Assembly (NCBI GenBank): GCA_012932295.1 | Contig: JAAONU010000014.1 | Coordinates: 32,519,977-32,583,976, forward strand | Reading direction: 5' to 3' | DNA from: Cyclina sinensis | Lineage: Eukaryota; Mollusca; Bivalvia; Venerida; Veneridae | DNA: 64,000 nt | Part shown: positions 33,966 through 47,699 of the stretch, piece by piece | Position numbering within the stretch: position 1 is the first letter of the stretch | How the letters are laid out: each line of letters opens with the position of its first letter | Translations under genes and position numbers: made by a program | The notes under the pieces: generated by a model | What the model saw: only the letters and a program-made list of their open reading frames with translations | What the model was told of the DNA's origin: nothing | Databases searched by the model: none

Positions 33966-34483
33966 TATCTATTTGAGCTTATTTACCGTCGGTACCAGTT
34001 GCCCATATTACCGACACCCCCTGAAGAGGTTAGTTATTTTATGTTATGGGGGTACTGTGCAAGATACAGAAAGCATCCCATTCCAGAGACACCCCTGGTT
34101 CTTTTACATGCTCAGTGTATAGCACTGATACATGGTACCTCTGAACATGGGACCTCGGTTTAACGTCTCATCCAAAAGACTATTAATAATGTTAGTGGAG
34201 GAGCAGGGGAATCGAACTTGGGACCCCTGGTATACCAGTCCAGCGCGTTACCACTGGACCACATCCCTAGTGCATCCTGTAACACAACAAATCACCTTGT
34301 GGATGAGACATTTGACTGGGGTCCCTTTTATCATTATAATTGCTATAAACTGAGCATATAAAAGAATCAGGTGTTACTCAGGAATGAGATCCTTTCTGAA
34401 TCTTGCACAATACCCCACAACCTAAAATAACAACTCTTCCGGGATCATATTGGGTACCAACGATAAATAAACTCAAATAGATA
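33966..34483. mobile_element. TIR family B element with internal tRNA-like promoter, about 518 bp
   Basis: The left end TATCTATTTGAGCTTATTTA continues CCGTCGGTACC. The inverted right end is identical except for three bases over about 30. On the minus strand, between 34270 and 34200, TGGTCCAGTGG (A box) and AGTTCGATTCC (B box) sit in a tRNA-like stretch beginning GGGATGTGG and 'taacgcgctggac'. There is no coding capacity. Confidence 0.65.
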
Positions 34484-36354
34484 TTTGCCGTTTTTATCAT
34501 AATCTATGAAGATTAAGCATTTTTCGAGAAAAGACAGGCAAAAATCTTTGAATTCATCAAAATATAAGTTAAAAAAATATAACAAGCATGTGTCTGTGAA
34601 CTGTGAAATACTAAAATTTCTTTTGCAAACTGATTTTTGCTATTTTTCTCTTGAATGAAAACAAAAATAATATATTTAAAAGCTTCAGTGGGAACTTGCT
34701 ACATTTCATTCAAAATCCTTTCTTAATAATTCTTGTACTTTTAGTTTATTTTATAATTCACTTTTTGAATAGTTAATGCATTTTATTTAAGAAATTCATT
34801 AAACAGCATTGATAATTGATTAAAGCAGAAGATTAAATCATCTATACTTTATATTACATTGTAATTATAGTTGTTTTTACTGTTCATATAAGTTTGGAGA
34901 CATTTTGACGAGTTTTAATAGTATAAACATTATTATGGATAATTGTTTCATTAATATGACTTAACTGTGGAAAACACTTGTACCAATATCAGTAGAAATA
35001 TGTTACAGTTTACATAAAATTCATAAGACGCGACCTTGTTTAGTTGAAATTGTTTGTTTTATATCAGTAATAAATGTAGTTACTGTACCTTTTCCATAGA
35101 CAAGTTCTATAACTCTAGAGGAAGGGAGAGCTCTAGTTGAAATGTGGACAAAAGTCAGATGTGACCATCTTGTTAGAAGTTCACTGGTCTATTATTATAC
35201 GAATGCCAGGAAGAGAATTTCATGGAAGCCATTAGAGTACAATAAATACAGCATTTCCAGTGTTTTTATAAAAGATGTCAATATGTTCTGAATCCTTGAC
35301 TTAGGGAAAAAAATATCTGATTGTCTAGGACTATTGAGATTTGCATAATCATTATTGCTCAGAGATTTGTTTTGATATTTTTTTTACTTGTTTAATTGAA
35401 GTATCTGCAGCTTGATTTTTTTATTTCAGTTCAGCATGTATTCATTAGAGAATTCAGCTGAATATCCTGTTAACGATTCCAAAGACAAATTTATTTAACC
35501 ATAGAAGCACATTGTATTGATTACCGTTCACTGAAACATCTTTGGTATTGATAAGTGCGATTTAAAACTCACGTTTTTTTACGAGTAATGCATCTTTAAT
35601 TGGTTTTTCATCATAAACCTATACTATTCTCTGAACAATTTAACAATAAATAATTCAGTCGAACTCAAATTGGTTTGATATCTGAATTGATGCAAAGAGG
35701 CGACAGTTTAAATCGTTATAATCACGATATATTGTGTTTCAGATTCCCTTTGATACTTTAACAGTAATTGTGGGATTTAGAAGGAATTATGGGAATGATT
35801 TGCTCCATTGACTCGTAGCACCCCTTTTTTGGGAAAAGGTAGATGTATTTAGCTTACTTTGGTTATTAAATGCACTCAGTCGATTTGCAAAACATTGAAT
35901 GAATTTGATGTATTTGTTATATCACAAATATGATGCGGAACTTGGATTTTGAATACAAAATTACCATCGACTTTTGAAAAGGATGATGGGTAGTGTTATC
36001 TTTGAAGCTACAAAGAATTTTCTCACAGTTTGAGACTAATTTATATTCACATCTAAAATTTTAAACTTTATTTTATAAAAAGAATAAATATCACAATTGT
36101 GAGATTGTGTGAAACTTTGTGTAGAAAAATATTACCATGGATAGAGAAAGATTCTGTTTATCAAAAGTAAGTCTTAGTATAATGATACTATTTTCTTAAC
36201 TATGAAAGTTAATAAGTAAAGCAAATAATATAGTAAAGTTGAAGTAAAGTACTACTGATAAAGGTTAAAATGGGTAAAAGTTTTATCAGCTGGATTTTAA
36301 CAATGAAATTTTGAAAAATATGTTATTTTGCTAATGAGTTTGAGAAATGGTTTT

Positions 36355-36355
<1 letters not shown>
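34484..36355. other. interval without supported gene
   Basis: AT-rich. I see nothing in it. Confidence 0.3.

Positions 36356-36356
<1 letters not shown>

Positions 36357-36401
<45 letters not shown>
36357..36401 (+). repeat. microsatellite (CT)n
   Basis: About 22 uninterrupted CT units. Confidence 0.95.
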
Positions 36402-36407
<6 letters not shown>

Positions 36408-36464
36408 ATTTTCTGTTTCTGTATACTAGAATCAGTAAGGTAAAAAAATATCATTAAGTAGACT

Positions 36465-36610
36465 TAGGCAGAGCAATGGTCAAAGGGTTAGAAGGCCGGA
36501 CTACCTAACCCAAAAATCTCTGATTTTAATCCCACCACGGGTGATTCAATTTCCAGTGACTATAAAGCACTCCACATTCTCAAAGTGGGTACTAGTTTGA
36601 TTCAAGGAAG
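36465..36610 (+). mobile_element. possible tRNA-derived SINE fragment
   Basis: 'gcagagcaatggtcaaaggg', 'ttagaaggccggac', then GATTTTAATCCCACC looks like a decayed tRNA with a B box. No second copy or target duplication was found. Confidence 0.35.
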
Positions 36611-36688
36611 CAGTCATCGAGGAGGATTAATAAACAATAATAATAAATTGCAATAAATAAGTTGTGATGTCAAATAAATATTGTTTAA

Positions 36689-36882
36689 TTAACCCTTACC
36701 CTCCTGAAACTGAAAGTGATTAGCCTTTGCCACCACATCCGTGCAGTCTGACCTGAGGCTCTATACTGATAGTAGCTCAGTTTTTGTATTTTGATATTGA
36801 AATCCCTTAAACTTTAAATGGACAGTTCCTAATTCAAAACTGGGCAAATCCATTACAAAAATTCAGGAGGTTAAGGGTTAAA
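36689..36882. mobile_element. TTAACCCTTA-ended MITE, well-preserved ends
   Basis: TTAACCCTTACCCTCCTGAA at the left and its inverted copy TTCAGGAGGTTAAGGGTTAA at the right differ by one base over 20. The interior shares the 'cctttgcc.ccac.tccgtgcagtctg' layout of the bivalve family. TTAA may be the target site. Confidence 0.75.
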
Positions 36883-39800
36883 GACTATTGATCATTGTTG
36901 ATTTGGCAATTTGAGTTTTTCTCAGACTTTGCAATTAACAATAATTCATATCTGTATTGTTTCTTATTTCGGATTTGATGAGTATCTGAAACTTGGTTCA
37001 GGATCTGAGGAAACATTACTTGACTAAGCAGGTTAATATAGCTATACCTTGTTATTTCATATTAATTTTTTGTTGCAGTTAAATTTTACCGAGAACACCT
37101 GTCCAAAAGTGGACTTAATAAGGAATCTGTCTGAAAATAAGATGTTATTGATTTGAATTTTTTGAATTTTGATTCTTTTGAATTGCTGATTATCTCAATA
37201 TTTTGAATTTATTCAACTGCTCTCAATGACAGACTTGTTATTATTCATCGTTTTATGAAAGCCAAGTTTTTTTTATACTTTTTTTTTTTCTGTATTTAAA
37301 AAGTTTCTGTCAGAATTCAGGTTACCTTGGATACTTTGACAGTTATTTTGGGATTTAAATGGAAATAAGTTAATCAGTTTGATTTCTCAATACCTTGAAT
37401 AGTTGTAACAAATTTTAAAGGTGTGTTTTTATTTTTTTAAATGTTAAATTTTAAAGTTTTAAAATAATTCTTTCTCTTTTATATTTCTCTGTCATTTTAT
37501 TCAAGGTTTGATTTTGGATATATGTCTGCTAAGTTTAAAATTTAGTTAACTCTGAAGTTTTATTCTTGTATATGTCATTAAGATGGTTCAAAAGATTTTT
37601 TTCTGAGAGCAGTTGTGGTGACCTTGTCATTAGGACTTCCCTGACTAATCTTGTCCTTATATTTCTAAGTCAGGAAAGCATTTCAGTAAAATTAATTTGT
37701 TGATTTGAAAGGTTGTTCTTGAGGGCTTTGTTTGGGGTAATGATGGGATTGAGAGGACAGGGAAAGCTAGGTCACAGAGGATGTGTAAGGCATCCTTTAT
37801 GGAGCATGAGCAGGTGGATTTTGAAATCTGCATAATAAAATATCTTTTCATATATATAAATCAAAGATAATTAAAATTTGTGTACCCTTGTCTGTTCACA
37901 TTCACTACAGATAGGTTATTTGTTGGCTTATATGTGTAGTGACATCTTGCATAATTAATTTACATTTATTAAATGAAACATTTTTTATACAACAGTTTAG
38001 TGACAAACTGGATAATATCTTCACCTTTAACAAGCATGCAAAATCTCTTCACAGACTGTTGCAAAAATGCACAATGGTGAAACAGCTCATTAAAAAGACT
38101 TGAGTACTGCACTGAAATGATTTTATGCTACACTTGTTAAAATCCGACTTAATGAATAAAATGTGAAATTGAGTGTCACCCCGTTTTCAATAAATTATAT
38201 TTCAAGAGGCATTTTGTTAATAAATTTGTTATTAATGGATATGTGAACCTTATTGATCCAACTTTTATACCTTCTATTTGAAGAGTGAAATTCCTAATAG
38301 ACCTTTTGTACACTTCTGTTTGAAGAGTGTCAAAATATACATCGCATAGTCTTTTGGGACCACCCCTTTTTTTCGTAAAATGTCAGTTTTTGTGTTAAAA
38401 AAAAATCTACTTCTTGCAAGGTATTTGTGGTTTTCACAGCATGCTGTATAATGTTTTTGAATTTGTTTATTTACTTTAAAAAATAATAATTCAGGCCCAG
38501 ATTTTGCAGTTCGTTTAATTTCTCCATACTAACAATGCACAGATCTGTGCAAACACTAAAACTAATAATTATTTTTAAAAAATACAGAAATGACATTTGC
38601 TTAGGATCTTTGACTGTGTTTGACAATTCAGATTCTTTTAACAAACTAATTTTTTTTATTCAATATTTATGTTTATTTCACTCAAACCTTGGGGATTGCA
38701 CTTTTACAGTTTATATCTTCGTTCTTCATGCCAATCACAATCATTCTGTATATTTCAGATGTACCTTGCAGGTATATCAAGCCACATGTATAACTGCAGC
38801 ATTGGTCAGTTATATCATGGTGAGCATCCTGCCCTTTTTCACATTATGGTATAAGATATTAACAGCATTTTTCATATATGCAATTATACTGCATAGTTGT
38901 GATCCTCGTGCACATATAGGTTGCATATATTTGAAAAAGTTTGCTATAAATATAACATAATTATATTATTAACAAGAAATCAGTATTTTTTATTACATTT
39001 TAATTTAAACTGATTTAGTTTCTTCAGCAAAACTAAGATATTCCTAGGTTTTTGTTTGCATACTCATTTTTATCAGAAAGATCTGTACTCAACACGTATC
39101 TTCTTTTTCCAATATTTGTACAGTTTTGATTTACCATATCAGGTGATACAATGCTTTTAGCGCATAATTTTAAAATTAAACATTACTTTCAATATGCAAT
39201 TTCATAATGTCTACACAATCTTCCTGTTAATCAATTAATAGGGTCTGTTGTCATCTTGTTGTAAAATGATAGAAGTTAAATATACTGCCATCTTAAAGGT
39301 AACAGGATGCATTAAAGGTAATTGTATCTGACTGTCATAACTTGTAGACAAGTTTCTGTATGGACATGAAAAAAAGGAAAACAATTGCAAATTTGTAAAA
39401 CAATTTAATGCTCTCAGGAAAAATTGACCAATTATCTGAATAATGTTTATAGGGAGGCATCTCTTTTTTCTCAGTTCTTTATGAAAACTTATTCAATCAA
39501 GGCCACATTCCCCGGGATGAAAACAATTGCTTTCCCCTTTCTCAGATAGTAAAGGCAGAAAGTTTTTAAAATATGGCACTATATGTAATGTCATTTTTAT
39601 AGTAGAATACATTTGTTGTTTTTGAATTAGGAGTGTGTGCATTGGTTATAATAACAAATTGACTTAAGAAACAATTTTATCTTCCCTTCCACTTACTTCA
39701 GGAATCCATTAGAGCTGCTGTTCAGAGGTTAATGTTCAAGACCCTGTGGTGATAGAAGTGCCAGAATTCTCATTAATTTTGCAGAGGGCTTTGGTGCTCC

Positions 39801-41375
39801 CTGAAGCCTGCAAACACTTTGTGCTGTGTCAGCTGATTTTAAAAGCACCAAGGTTAATGAATTGCTTAGCCTGGCTACCATTGAGATTACTAAAATATTT
39901 TTTCTCTCATTATATTTTCTACTTCTGAATAAGACTTCTGAACTTAGAAATTCCCCACTGCAAATAATCTCGGAGAAGGAGAAAGACCTGGCAACTCTCC
40001 CCTTCTAATTTGAAAAGCTAATATGAAGTTTACAGGGAAATGTTATTATGCCATTTGAAAACAATATTCTGTAATTCTTACAAGTTTATAATCATTTCTA
40101 GACTGGATTATATAGTCAAAGAACAAAAGATATTGTTGCTGTCAGTGGTATAATATAAGTTAAACTTTCATGTACAGATGATTCATCATATGAAAACATC
40201 TAGCAGTTCCTTTGGCACATTTTGCTAGAACACGTAAAATGCATTTAAAAGGAGTGTTGAGGATTTAAGGAATAGTATATTGTCTGTGGCTCTGTGCATG
40301 ATTTAAACAGGTCGAGATTTGACACCAGTCGGGATTTTTTTTTTACTGAAATAAAATGCCTTATTTAGTAATGGCAGGAATGTGTTTTGTAATTTAGAAT
40401 AAAGATATTGTTTATTTACTGGATAAATAATCTACAGATTATTACAAACAAATTAAAATAACATTATGTAAGAACATAACAGTAGTTATATTACATTATC
40501 AGAAATATACCAACATTTCTGTAGGATAAAAGTAAGATAATGAATTATGTTATATCATAGATAAATAGAAGATTTATATAAAAAAAAGACGAAAGTACTA
40601 ATATTGTTATAATGATATTAATAATAATAATGATAATAATAAACAATATATAAAATTACAACAAGAAGAAGAAAAGATGTTTATCGATGAATGAAACTAA
40701 TTGTGTTCTGTAATGCCATTTTGTCAATAAATATGAAAATGCTGAACTTGAAAAAAGCTTAATTCTCTTTCAGTCAGTTAGTGGCTTTTGATTGAAAAAT
40801 CTCAAACACTGTGGAAAAAAATGGAAAAATTCTGCCTAACAAGCACCAGTAAATGCCTGCTTAGAAAGTGAGACATGATACCATATCATGTAGATAGAAC
40901 TGAAAAGTTGCACATCTTTCAAGATGATTAAATCAAAACTTAGACACCGTTATCATCAAAGTGTGAATATATATCCATCTACCAACCTTTCATATTGGGG
41001 GTCAATTTAGGAAGCATTCCCCTCCAGGGTTTCTTGGATACCAGGACAAAAAAGTAGCACTTGAGAAAAATTCCTATTAACTGGCTTTCGATACTGTACA
41101 AAATTGGCTTACTGTCATTAAACTGTCATTATGGAATTATTCAGATTTAGACTAACATGAAAAGGAATGAATTTATTGTAAAATTTTGTCATTTAATTCA
41201 AAGGTCAGGTTTTAGCTTATTTATCATCATCCAGTTTCATAAACGGTAGTTTTAAAATAATTCATATTTTGAAACAAAAGGGTTAAATGTCTGTTTTCCA
41301 ACATGACGTGTAGCCTAGTATCAATATTTTCAAACTTGATATAACAATTTTGTTAAATGTTTGATTTATTTGTTG
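36883..41375. other. interval without supported gene
   Basis: Scattered short frames only. A TAA/AATAAT-rich microsatellite-like patch is at 40600-40650. A slightly GC-richer stretch at 39745-39930 has no splice sites or family match. Confidence 0.3.
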
Positions 41376-41384
41376 GTGCTTATT

Positions 41385-41660
41385 AGCATGCTTCTGCTGC
41401 TACTGATAATGATGTCGATGATTATGATGTAATTGATGTTGATATGATGGTGAAGGGATGATAGTAATTATACCAGTGGTGATGGAAATGATGTAAGAGG
41501 TGATGATATGATGAAGGCGATAGTAGAGTGATAGTTATAATGACAATGGTGATGATGATGCTGACAATGATTATTGCTGTGGTGGTGGTGAATATGAAGT
41601 AGAATAGAAGTATATGATGATGATGATGATGATGATAGTTGTACTGATGGTGTAGGTAGG
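41385..41660 (+). repeat. GAT-rich cryptic microsatellite
   Basis: GAT/GATG trinucleotides dominate, with a pure GATGATGAT run at about 41612-41635 and interrupted runs before it. Confidence 0.85.
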
Positions 41661-43690
41661 GTTTGTAAAGATGAAAAAGTTTTGTTTATATCTATTTTTA
41701 ATTAGGTGTAGTTTCTTATTGACATAGGGAATAAAAATTCATTCAGTTGTCATATTTAACACAATTTGTATATTCCTAGAAGGTCCAAAGAGGTTTCTGG
41801 TCTTGGATTATGTTTCATAATTAATGTATGTAGGTACAGACATGCCAGTTATCATTATGAAATACTTGTCTGCAGTCTGGATTTGTTTTAGCACTGGCAT
41901 AACAATGTTTAGATGTCTGGCACTTTTAGTTATGTTAATTATTCATGTTTTAGCATTGAAAATGTAAGTCAGACTTGTGCAAAAATATGGCTGGAAATTC
42001 TGGACTTTTACCTGCTAAGTAACTTTTAGATCAACCAAGAAAAGTGGAAACATTTTAGCACATATTGGGGTACTTACGGAAATTATTGTGAAAATTAGTG
42101 TGTGACATAATATTTGTAAAATCACAGGGCATTGGAATAGTTGATGATGCTATTTCTCTATATAGTGAGATGAATTATCTGACTGAAGGTGAGAATGAAA
42201 AATTGATACCATTTTCACATATATGGTAAAATTACCAACATTTTCAGCTCTGTTTGTAAGTCTTTGTTGCTTGTGTCTCAAATGTGTAGACAGTGGTTTC
42301 AGACAAAAGGTTTTGTAACTGTGGAAATTATTTTGGAGAATTTTTCAAAAGATTTTCGGAAATGTGGCATTTGTAATACAACTAAAATATATAGTAATGC
42401 ATTTTTGGATATTTTCATTTCACTGTTGAAGAGGTAAGGAACAGTTTTTTCACTTTGCGTTAATTTTTGTGTGTAACGTTAATATCAGCCTTTATGAAAA
42501 TGATATAATTAATAGATTTATTGAGGAAGGTAATGATTTTTAAAGTAAACATAGCTGGTGTGAAAAGAATTTGATTTCTTTTTCACTAAATTTCAATAAC
42601 TGTTCATTTTTTTTTTTTCACCAAATATTGCCCTTTTCAGTTTTGTAAATATTTGTTTGCCAACACTTTTTCGAAATCAGGTATATTATGGGAATGACAT
42701 TTTCTTTCAAACTGTGTTTTTATTTGAACATTTCTTTTCGGGAATAAAAATATATTTTGGAAAAAGACATAATGCTCTTTTTATTACAGAATAAATACAA
42801 ACTCTTTCGATTGTAATACTTCTGTATTTTGTTGCTGTTATGCTCCGAAGGTTAAAACGTAATAAAAAACATTTAAAATGCTACCTTGTTTAAAGGTGAC
42901 AGATTTATTGTCTGATACAGCTGATTTGTTAGTTTCTGATTCAGTAATATTCTTTTCATCACAAACTTTTTAGTTAAGTTTAGATACAACTTTCTTTTTA
43001 CATTAAGTATAGACGTAAGTTCTTTGAACTTCTATATCAACTACAATCAGTCGACTAGAATGAGACGATGATCTTTAGAAAATATTTTTCTGTCCTTTCA
43101 GTCATTTATGCTAGGAACAAAATTTGCAATGGAACAGAAACTAAGGTTAACAAAAAAAAATAATTCTGGACTGCTGATGATTTGAATAAACATATTTCAA
43201 TGGTATTTTCATTGTTCATTTTCCAGAAAATGTACGATAGAAGTAACTTTCTAAGTCTTTTAGCTTGGTTCAAGTACTTTCTCTGCATGTTGATCTGCTT
43301 TTGGAAATTTCTTATAGATTGGATTTAACTTACAGTGTACCTAGAAGCTAGGGAAAAATGCTCAATTGCATATCTGTCATTTTTCGTTTTGTTAAGAATA
43401 TTTCATGGAAACTGCAAAATATTGACAGACTTTTACAAAAAAAAAAAAAAGAGTCATTATAGAAACTACCTAAAGCTTTGATTGTCTTGATTTTTGATAA
43501 AGACGTTGATTTTTATATAAAAAAAGATAAATAATGGCAGAATGCTAAAGATGTCCATTAACAGAGGAGGTCAAAAGTTTGAATTTGTTTCAGGGGAGGG
43601 GGTGGGGTATTATTCTTATGTAGCTAGTTAGTTAGCTGTCAGCCAGTAAAAGAATGGTTAACAATTACCTGTATACTAGGTGCATGGCAC
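41661..43690. other. interval without supported gene
   Basis: AT-rich. I see nothing in it. Confidence 0.3.
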
Positions 43691-43697
43691 ATTGTCA

Positions 43698-44335
43698 AAT
43701 AATCAGGGAATGTAGATGTGCTGTGACAATGATTAGGGAATGTAGATGTTCTGTAAACATGATCTGATGATGTAGCTGTTCTGTGATCATGAGGGAATGT
43801 CTACATTCTTTGACAATGATCAGGGAATGTAGATGTTCTGTAACCATGATCAGATGATGTAGCTGTTCTGTGATCATAATCAGGGAATGTTGATGTTCCT
43901 TGACAATGATCAGGGAATGTAGATGTTCTGTAACAATGATCAGGTGATGTAGCTGTTCTGTGATCATGGAATGTAAATGTTCATTGACAATTACCAGGGA
44001 ATGTAGATGTTTTTGACAATGATTGGGGAATGTAGATGTGATGTGACAATGATAGGGGAATGTAGATGTTCTTTAAGCATAATCAGGTGATGTAGCTGTT
44101 CTGTGATCATGAGCATGGAATGTAGATGTTCTTTGTCAATGATCAGGGAATGTAGATATTCATTGTCAATGATCAGGGAATGCAGATGTTCTGTAACAAT
44201 GACCAAAGAATATAGATGTTCTGTAACAATGATCAGGTGATGTAGCTGTTCTGTTGTCATGATCAGGCTGTGTAGTTGTTCTGTAACATAAGATGTTCTG
44301 TGATATAATTAACATTAAATGTAGATATTCTAGAA
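43698..44335 (+). repeat. minisatellite, 30-bp unit, about 20 copies
   Basis: The unit 'aatgtagatgttctgtaaca' + 'atgatcaggg' repeats with variants. Alternation of 'gatgttct' and 'gctgttct' units often gives a 60-bp dimer. Because the period is a multiple of three, two long minus-strand frames (89-90 codons of EHLHSLIIVT-like units) stay open without being genes. Confidence 0.9.
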
Positions 44336-44340
44336 ATAAG

Positions 44341-47300
44341 ATGTTTCATGACAGTAATTGAGAAATAAATATGTCATGTGAAAATATGTACCTGGGCTGA
44401 AGAGGCTGGCTTGTGCTGTAAGGGTGACATTATAATTAACTAACTTTGAAGTTTGCTTTTTATGATTTGGACTCCATGAAACGTGTGCCTTAATGCTTAT
44501 GCTGATGTTTTTATCACTTGAAAAAGTATCATTTTGATAATGACATAAACATTCAGAATTGCAATATCATCCCATAAAGGTTGATCCAGTGAGATTTTAT
44601 GTAATTTTTATAATATTGGGGATCATTTAAGCTTAAAATTACTACATCAAGAGATATATGTGTAAGATTTGATTCTAGAGGCTGACAGTAGGGTTGATAT
44701 ATCACTTATTTCTGCTTATCAGATTTTAACAAATTAGTTCAATGGCTGGGATTTTTCATTACTATATTAAATATATAGATAAATTATGACAATAATTGGA
44801 ATTTTATTTAATTTCTATGCTTACTTTATTGCTGTTCATTAATTTACTGCGTCATATTTTGGCAAGTGTAGAAGTTGTAAGATGTCCTGGGTATTCGGGT
44901 ACAGCCATTCTTAGTGAAATACTTATTTTAAGCTTTAATTTTATCTTGAGTTTATTTTAATCTAGCTTACTTCTTTCCAAGATTAGTTTGAACTGGGATA
45001 CTTCAGTAGTCTTAATTGAGAAAGCTCACTTTATTTTACGTTGAGCTTTAACTCGGTTTTTTTAGGAGATCGAGCTTAGTTTTAGATAACTTATGTAGTT
45101 TGAGCTAAGCTTATTTCATTTTGAGTTTTATTTAAACTTTTTTTTTTATATTTCATCATGAGTTTAGTATTATTAATCGTTATTTCAGAATGATTTTATG
45201 ACAGTTTATATAATTTGTGTAAAATGACTTAGACTTGTAGATCGAACAAATAGCAAAAAGCCTACACAAACTTGAAACACAATCAAATGAATTGTGAAAG
45301 CATTCGGTTTTGGTATATTACAAAAACATTCTTTGGTCTTGTTTTTTCCTAGAAATGTAAGATGAGATACTCTGAAAAAATGACATTTTAAAAAGAAAGC
45401 GAACCAGTCTGTTGCTGATTCAAGTACAATTCTATTATCACATTTTGCCAGTATCTCTTTACAAATACTAGATGGCAAAGGGCCTGAAGGGGTTGTGTGG
45501 AAGAGGCATATGGTACAGTGTTAAAGGAACAAAAGCTAAATAATTCATTTTCACAGACTATGTTTGGTCTAGCTGCACAGATTTGAACATATTTTCAAAC
45601 AAAGCTGTTCAAAGACTTTTTGATGAATAATTAATTACAGTACAAAGGTATTATGTAGAAACCATTGTCATATACAGTATTTTTTCCCTCTGTAATTAAT
45701 TATTGATTTGTAATAATGAGATTAAAGTTTCTTATGTAATGAAAACAGACATAGAACTGTGTATCTTCAAAAAATAATTTTTTTGTGAATTATTTCATTA
45801 TAGTTAATATTATTATGATATTACACATTGTCAAAGGAATTTAAAAGTGGCAAAGTTTAAAGTTTTTCTGTCCTTTTGTAGTGATTCAATGCTAAAAAGG
45901 GTAAAGAAAAAGGAATTAGAAGATATAAAAAAACCTCTAGCACTAGCTGTCAGTCGCTAAATGTTACTTCTGGAAATTTTTTATGAAAATTGTGATTTGG
46001 ATAAAGTAAGTTTAACGCAAAGATGAAAAAAAGTTATAAAACAGTAAGTTTTTTTCTCTCTTGAGTTTTAGGGACGATATAATTACCTCCATCTAGTTGA
46101 CCATGAAGAGAAAATTGACCAATTAACGGCTGGTATTAGCTTTCATTGGTTTATTTGTTTTCACATGTATTGTTTGACAAGTAAAAATAAGATACAACTT
46201 ATAAGCTTGGGTATGAAAGTAGTCTCAGTAAAGCCTGATTTCACTTTGAAGATAGTGAAAATGCATTTTGGTAATTTCGGCACTGAAAATGGATTTTGTT
46301 TCACCCGGTATAATGAAAGCAATTTAGCAATTTAGCTCTCAGTTTTTGTATTTTGATGCATAATTTATAGTTTCCCCCGTAAGTACCTGTTTGTTTGTTC
46401 TTTTTCTTTTCGGAGGATAATCATTATGTTGAAATGATATTATAAACGGAGAACTGAATGCATAATTTGTTCAGGCAAGGATTGACAAACAAAGTCGGGG
46501 CATTAAGGCTACGACATTTGTCTGTTTTCTTTTAGTTAAGATCATCCAGGTAATAATTTACGTTAAAATCTATCTTATCCCCACATCATTCAATGGGTCT
46601 CACGTGGAGAGCGTGAAAGAGTGACATTTTATTTTTCACAAACTCCCCGTTTTTGTCGAAATAAAAAGTACGAATGTTTGTGGTATACTGACAAGGTATT
46701 ATAGTATTCAGTATCGAAAAACGCCATGTTTTTTCACATCATTATACACAGCGTCTTATTTGAATACTATTATCAGGATATTAGCAGTCGAATTTGTGAA
46801 AGCCTTTCACAAAGAATTGGATAATCTGAGTTAAACTAGGTATGAAATTGTTTTATTTAAGTTTGTGAATTTTAAAATAATAGATTTACAAGATTTTTTC
46901 TATTTAACAAATTAAATTTTGAGCATTTATCTTTCAATTATAAATTGAAATTTATTTTTCTGTTAGTAATTGCTAAAATGTTTCACAAAAAATCTTTGAC
47001 GAAAGGTGTCTGCATGTACAATATTTTGTTTTTCAGTTAAGTTTTAAACCAAATAAATTCTTTTTAATACATCAGTGTCTAGATTTTTCAAAAGTTATTT
47101 TTGTTTTAATTAAATATTCAGTTTTCTTGATTTTTTCTGAATTGCATGGTAATAAAAACACTCATAAACTTAGACAATTATTTTATAAGACTTCTATTTA
47201 TTTTATGACAATATTCATAGTAAAATTTGAATGTTTTTTTTTTTCATAATAATAATAAATATGTATGCAAATTTTTTCTTGCTAGTTTTTTACCAGTGAA

Positions 47301-47440
47301 AATTCAGTTAATTTTTATTATAATATTATTTTTGTTGAAAATAAATTAGAAATTTGTTTAATCTTGTACATAAATGGTTGATAATGAATTTTTAAAGTTA
47401 ACTCTTAAATAACTTATGTTTTGTTATTATCTGTTAGTAA
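44341..47440. other. interval without supported gene
   Basis: AT-rich. At 44930-45170 there is a weakly repetitive stretch with 'gagctt(a/t)' and 'ttattttaa' words. There is no coding evidence. Confidence 0.3.
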
Positions 47441-47443
47441 ACC

Positions 47444-47692
47444 TATCTTCATACGGGTGGCGTGGCCGAGTGGTTTACGCGTTGGACTAGTTGTCAAAGG
47501 ATTGCTAGCCGCACGGGTTCGAACCCAGTCAGGGGCAAGTTGTTGTTTCCTTGAGTAAGAAACTTTACACTCATTGCTTAATTAGTACTGGTTGGTTCCA
47601 GGAACGGATTCGAGAGTGTGTCTATAAGCTAAAAGCTTCCTACACAATCAAACTAAAATAAATTTGGTATAAACTGATATCTTCATACGGGT
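47444..47692 (+). mobile_element. tRNA-derived SINE with perfect 15-bp target duplication
   Basis: The element at 47459-47677 is flanked on both sides by TATCTTCATACGGGT. It opens with a tRNA-Ser/Leu-like head: TGGCCGAGTGG (A box) and ACGGGTTCGAACCC (B box). Next comes a central part 'ccttgagtaagaaactttac' 'actcattgctt', resembling the conserved central domain shared by many invertebrate SINEs. The intact duplication implies recent insertion. Confidence 0.85.
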
Positions 47693-47699
47693 ACACTTA

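Noticed and set aside
39745..39930. Possible exon in a slightly GC-richer patch
   Set aside because: No splice sites in phase and no family similarity in any frame.
43698..44335. CRISPR-like array or repeat protein
   Set aside because: Units are contiguous with no spacers and the host is eukaryotic. The open frames follow from the 30-bp period.
45206..45478. Minus-strand frame of 90 codons
   Set aside because: No recognisable motif or splice context and composition like the surrounding AT-rich DNA.
47459..47540. Functional tRNA gene
   Set aside because: The A and B boxes are good, but the stems do not close as a tRNA and the sequence continues into a SINE body with a target duplication.
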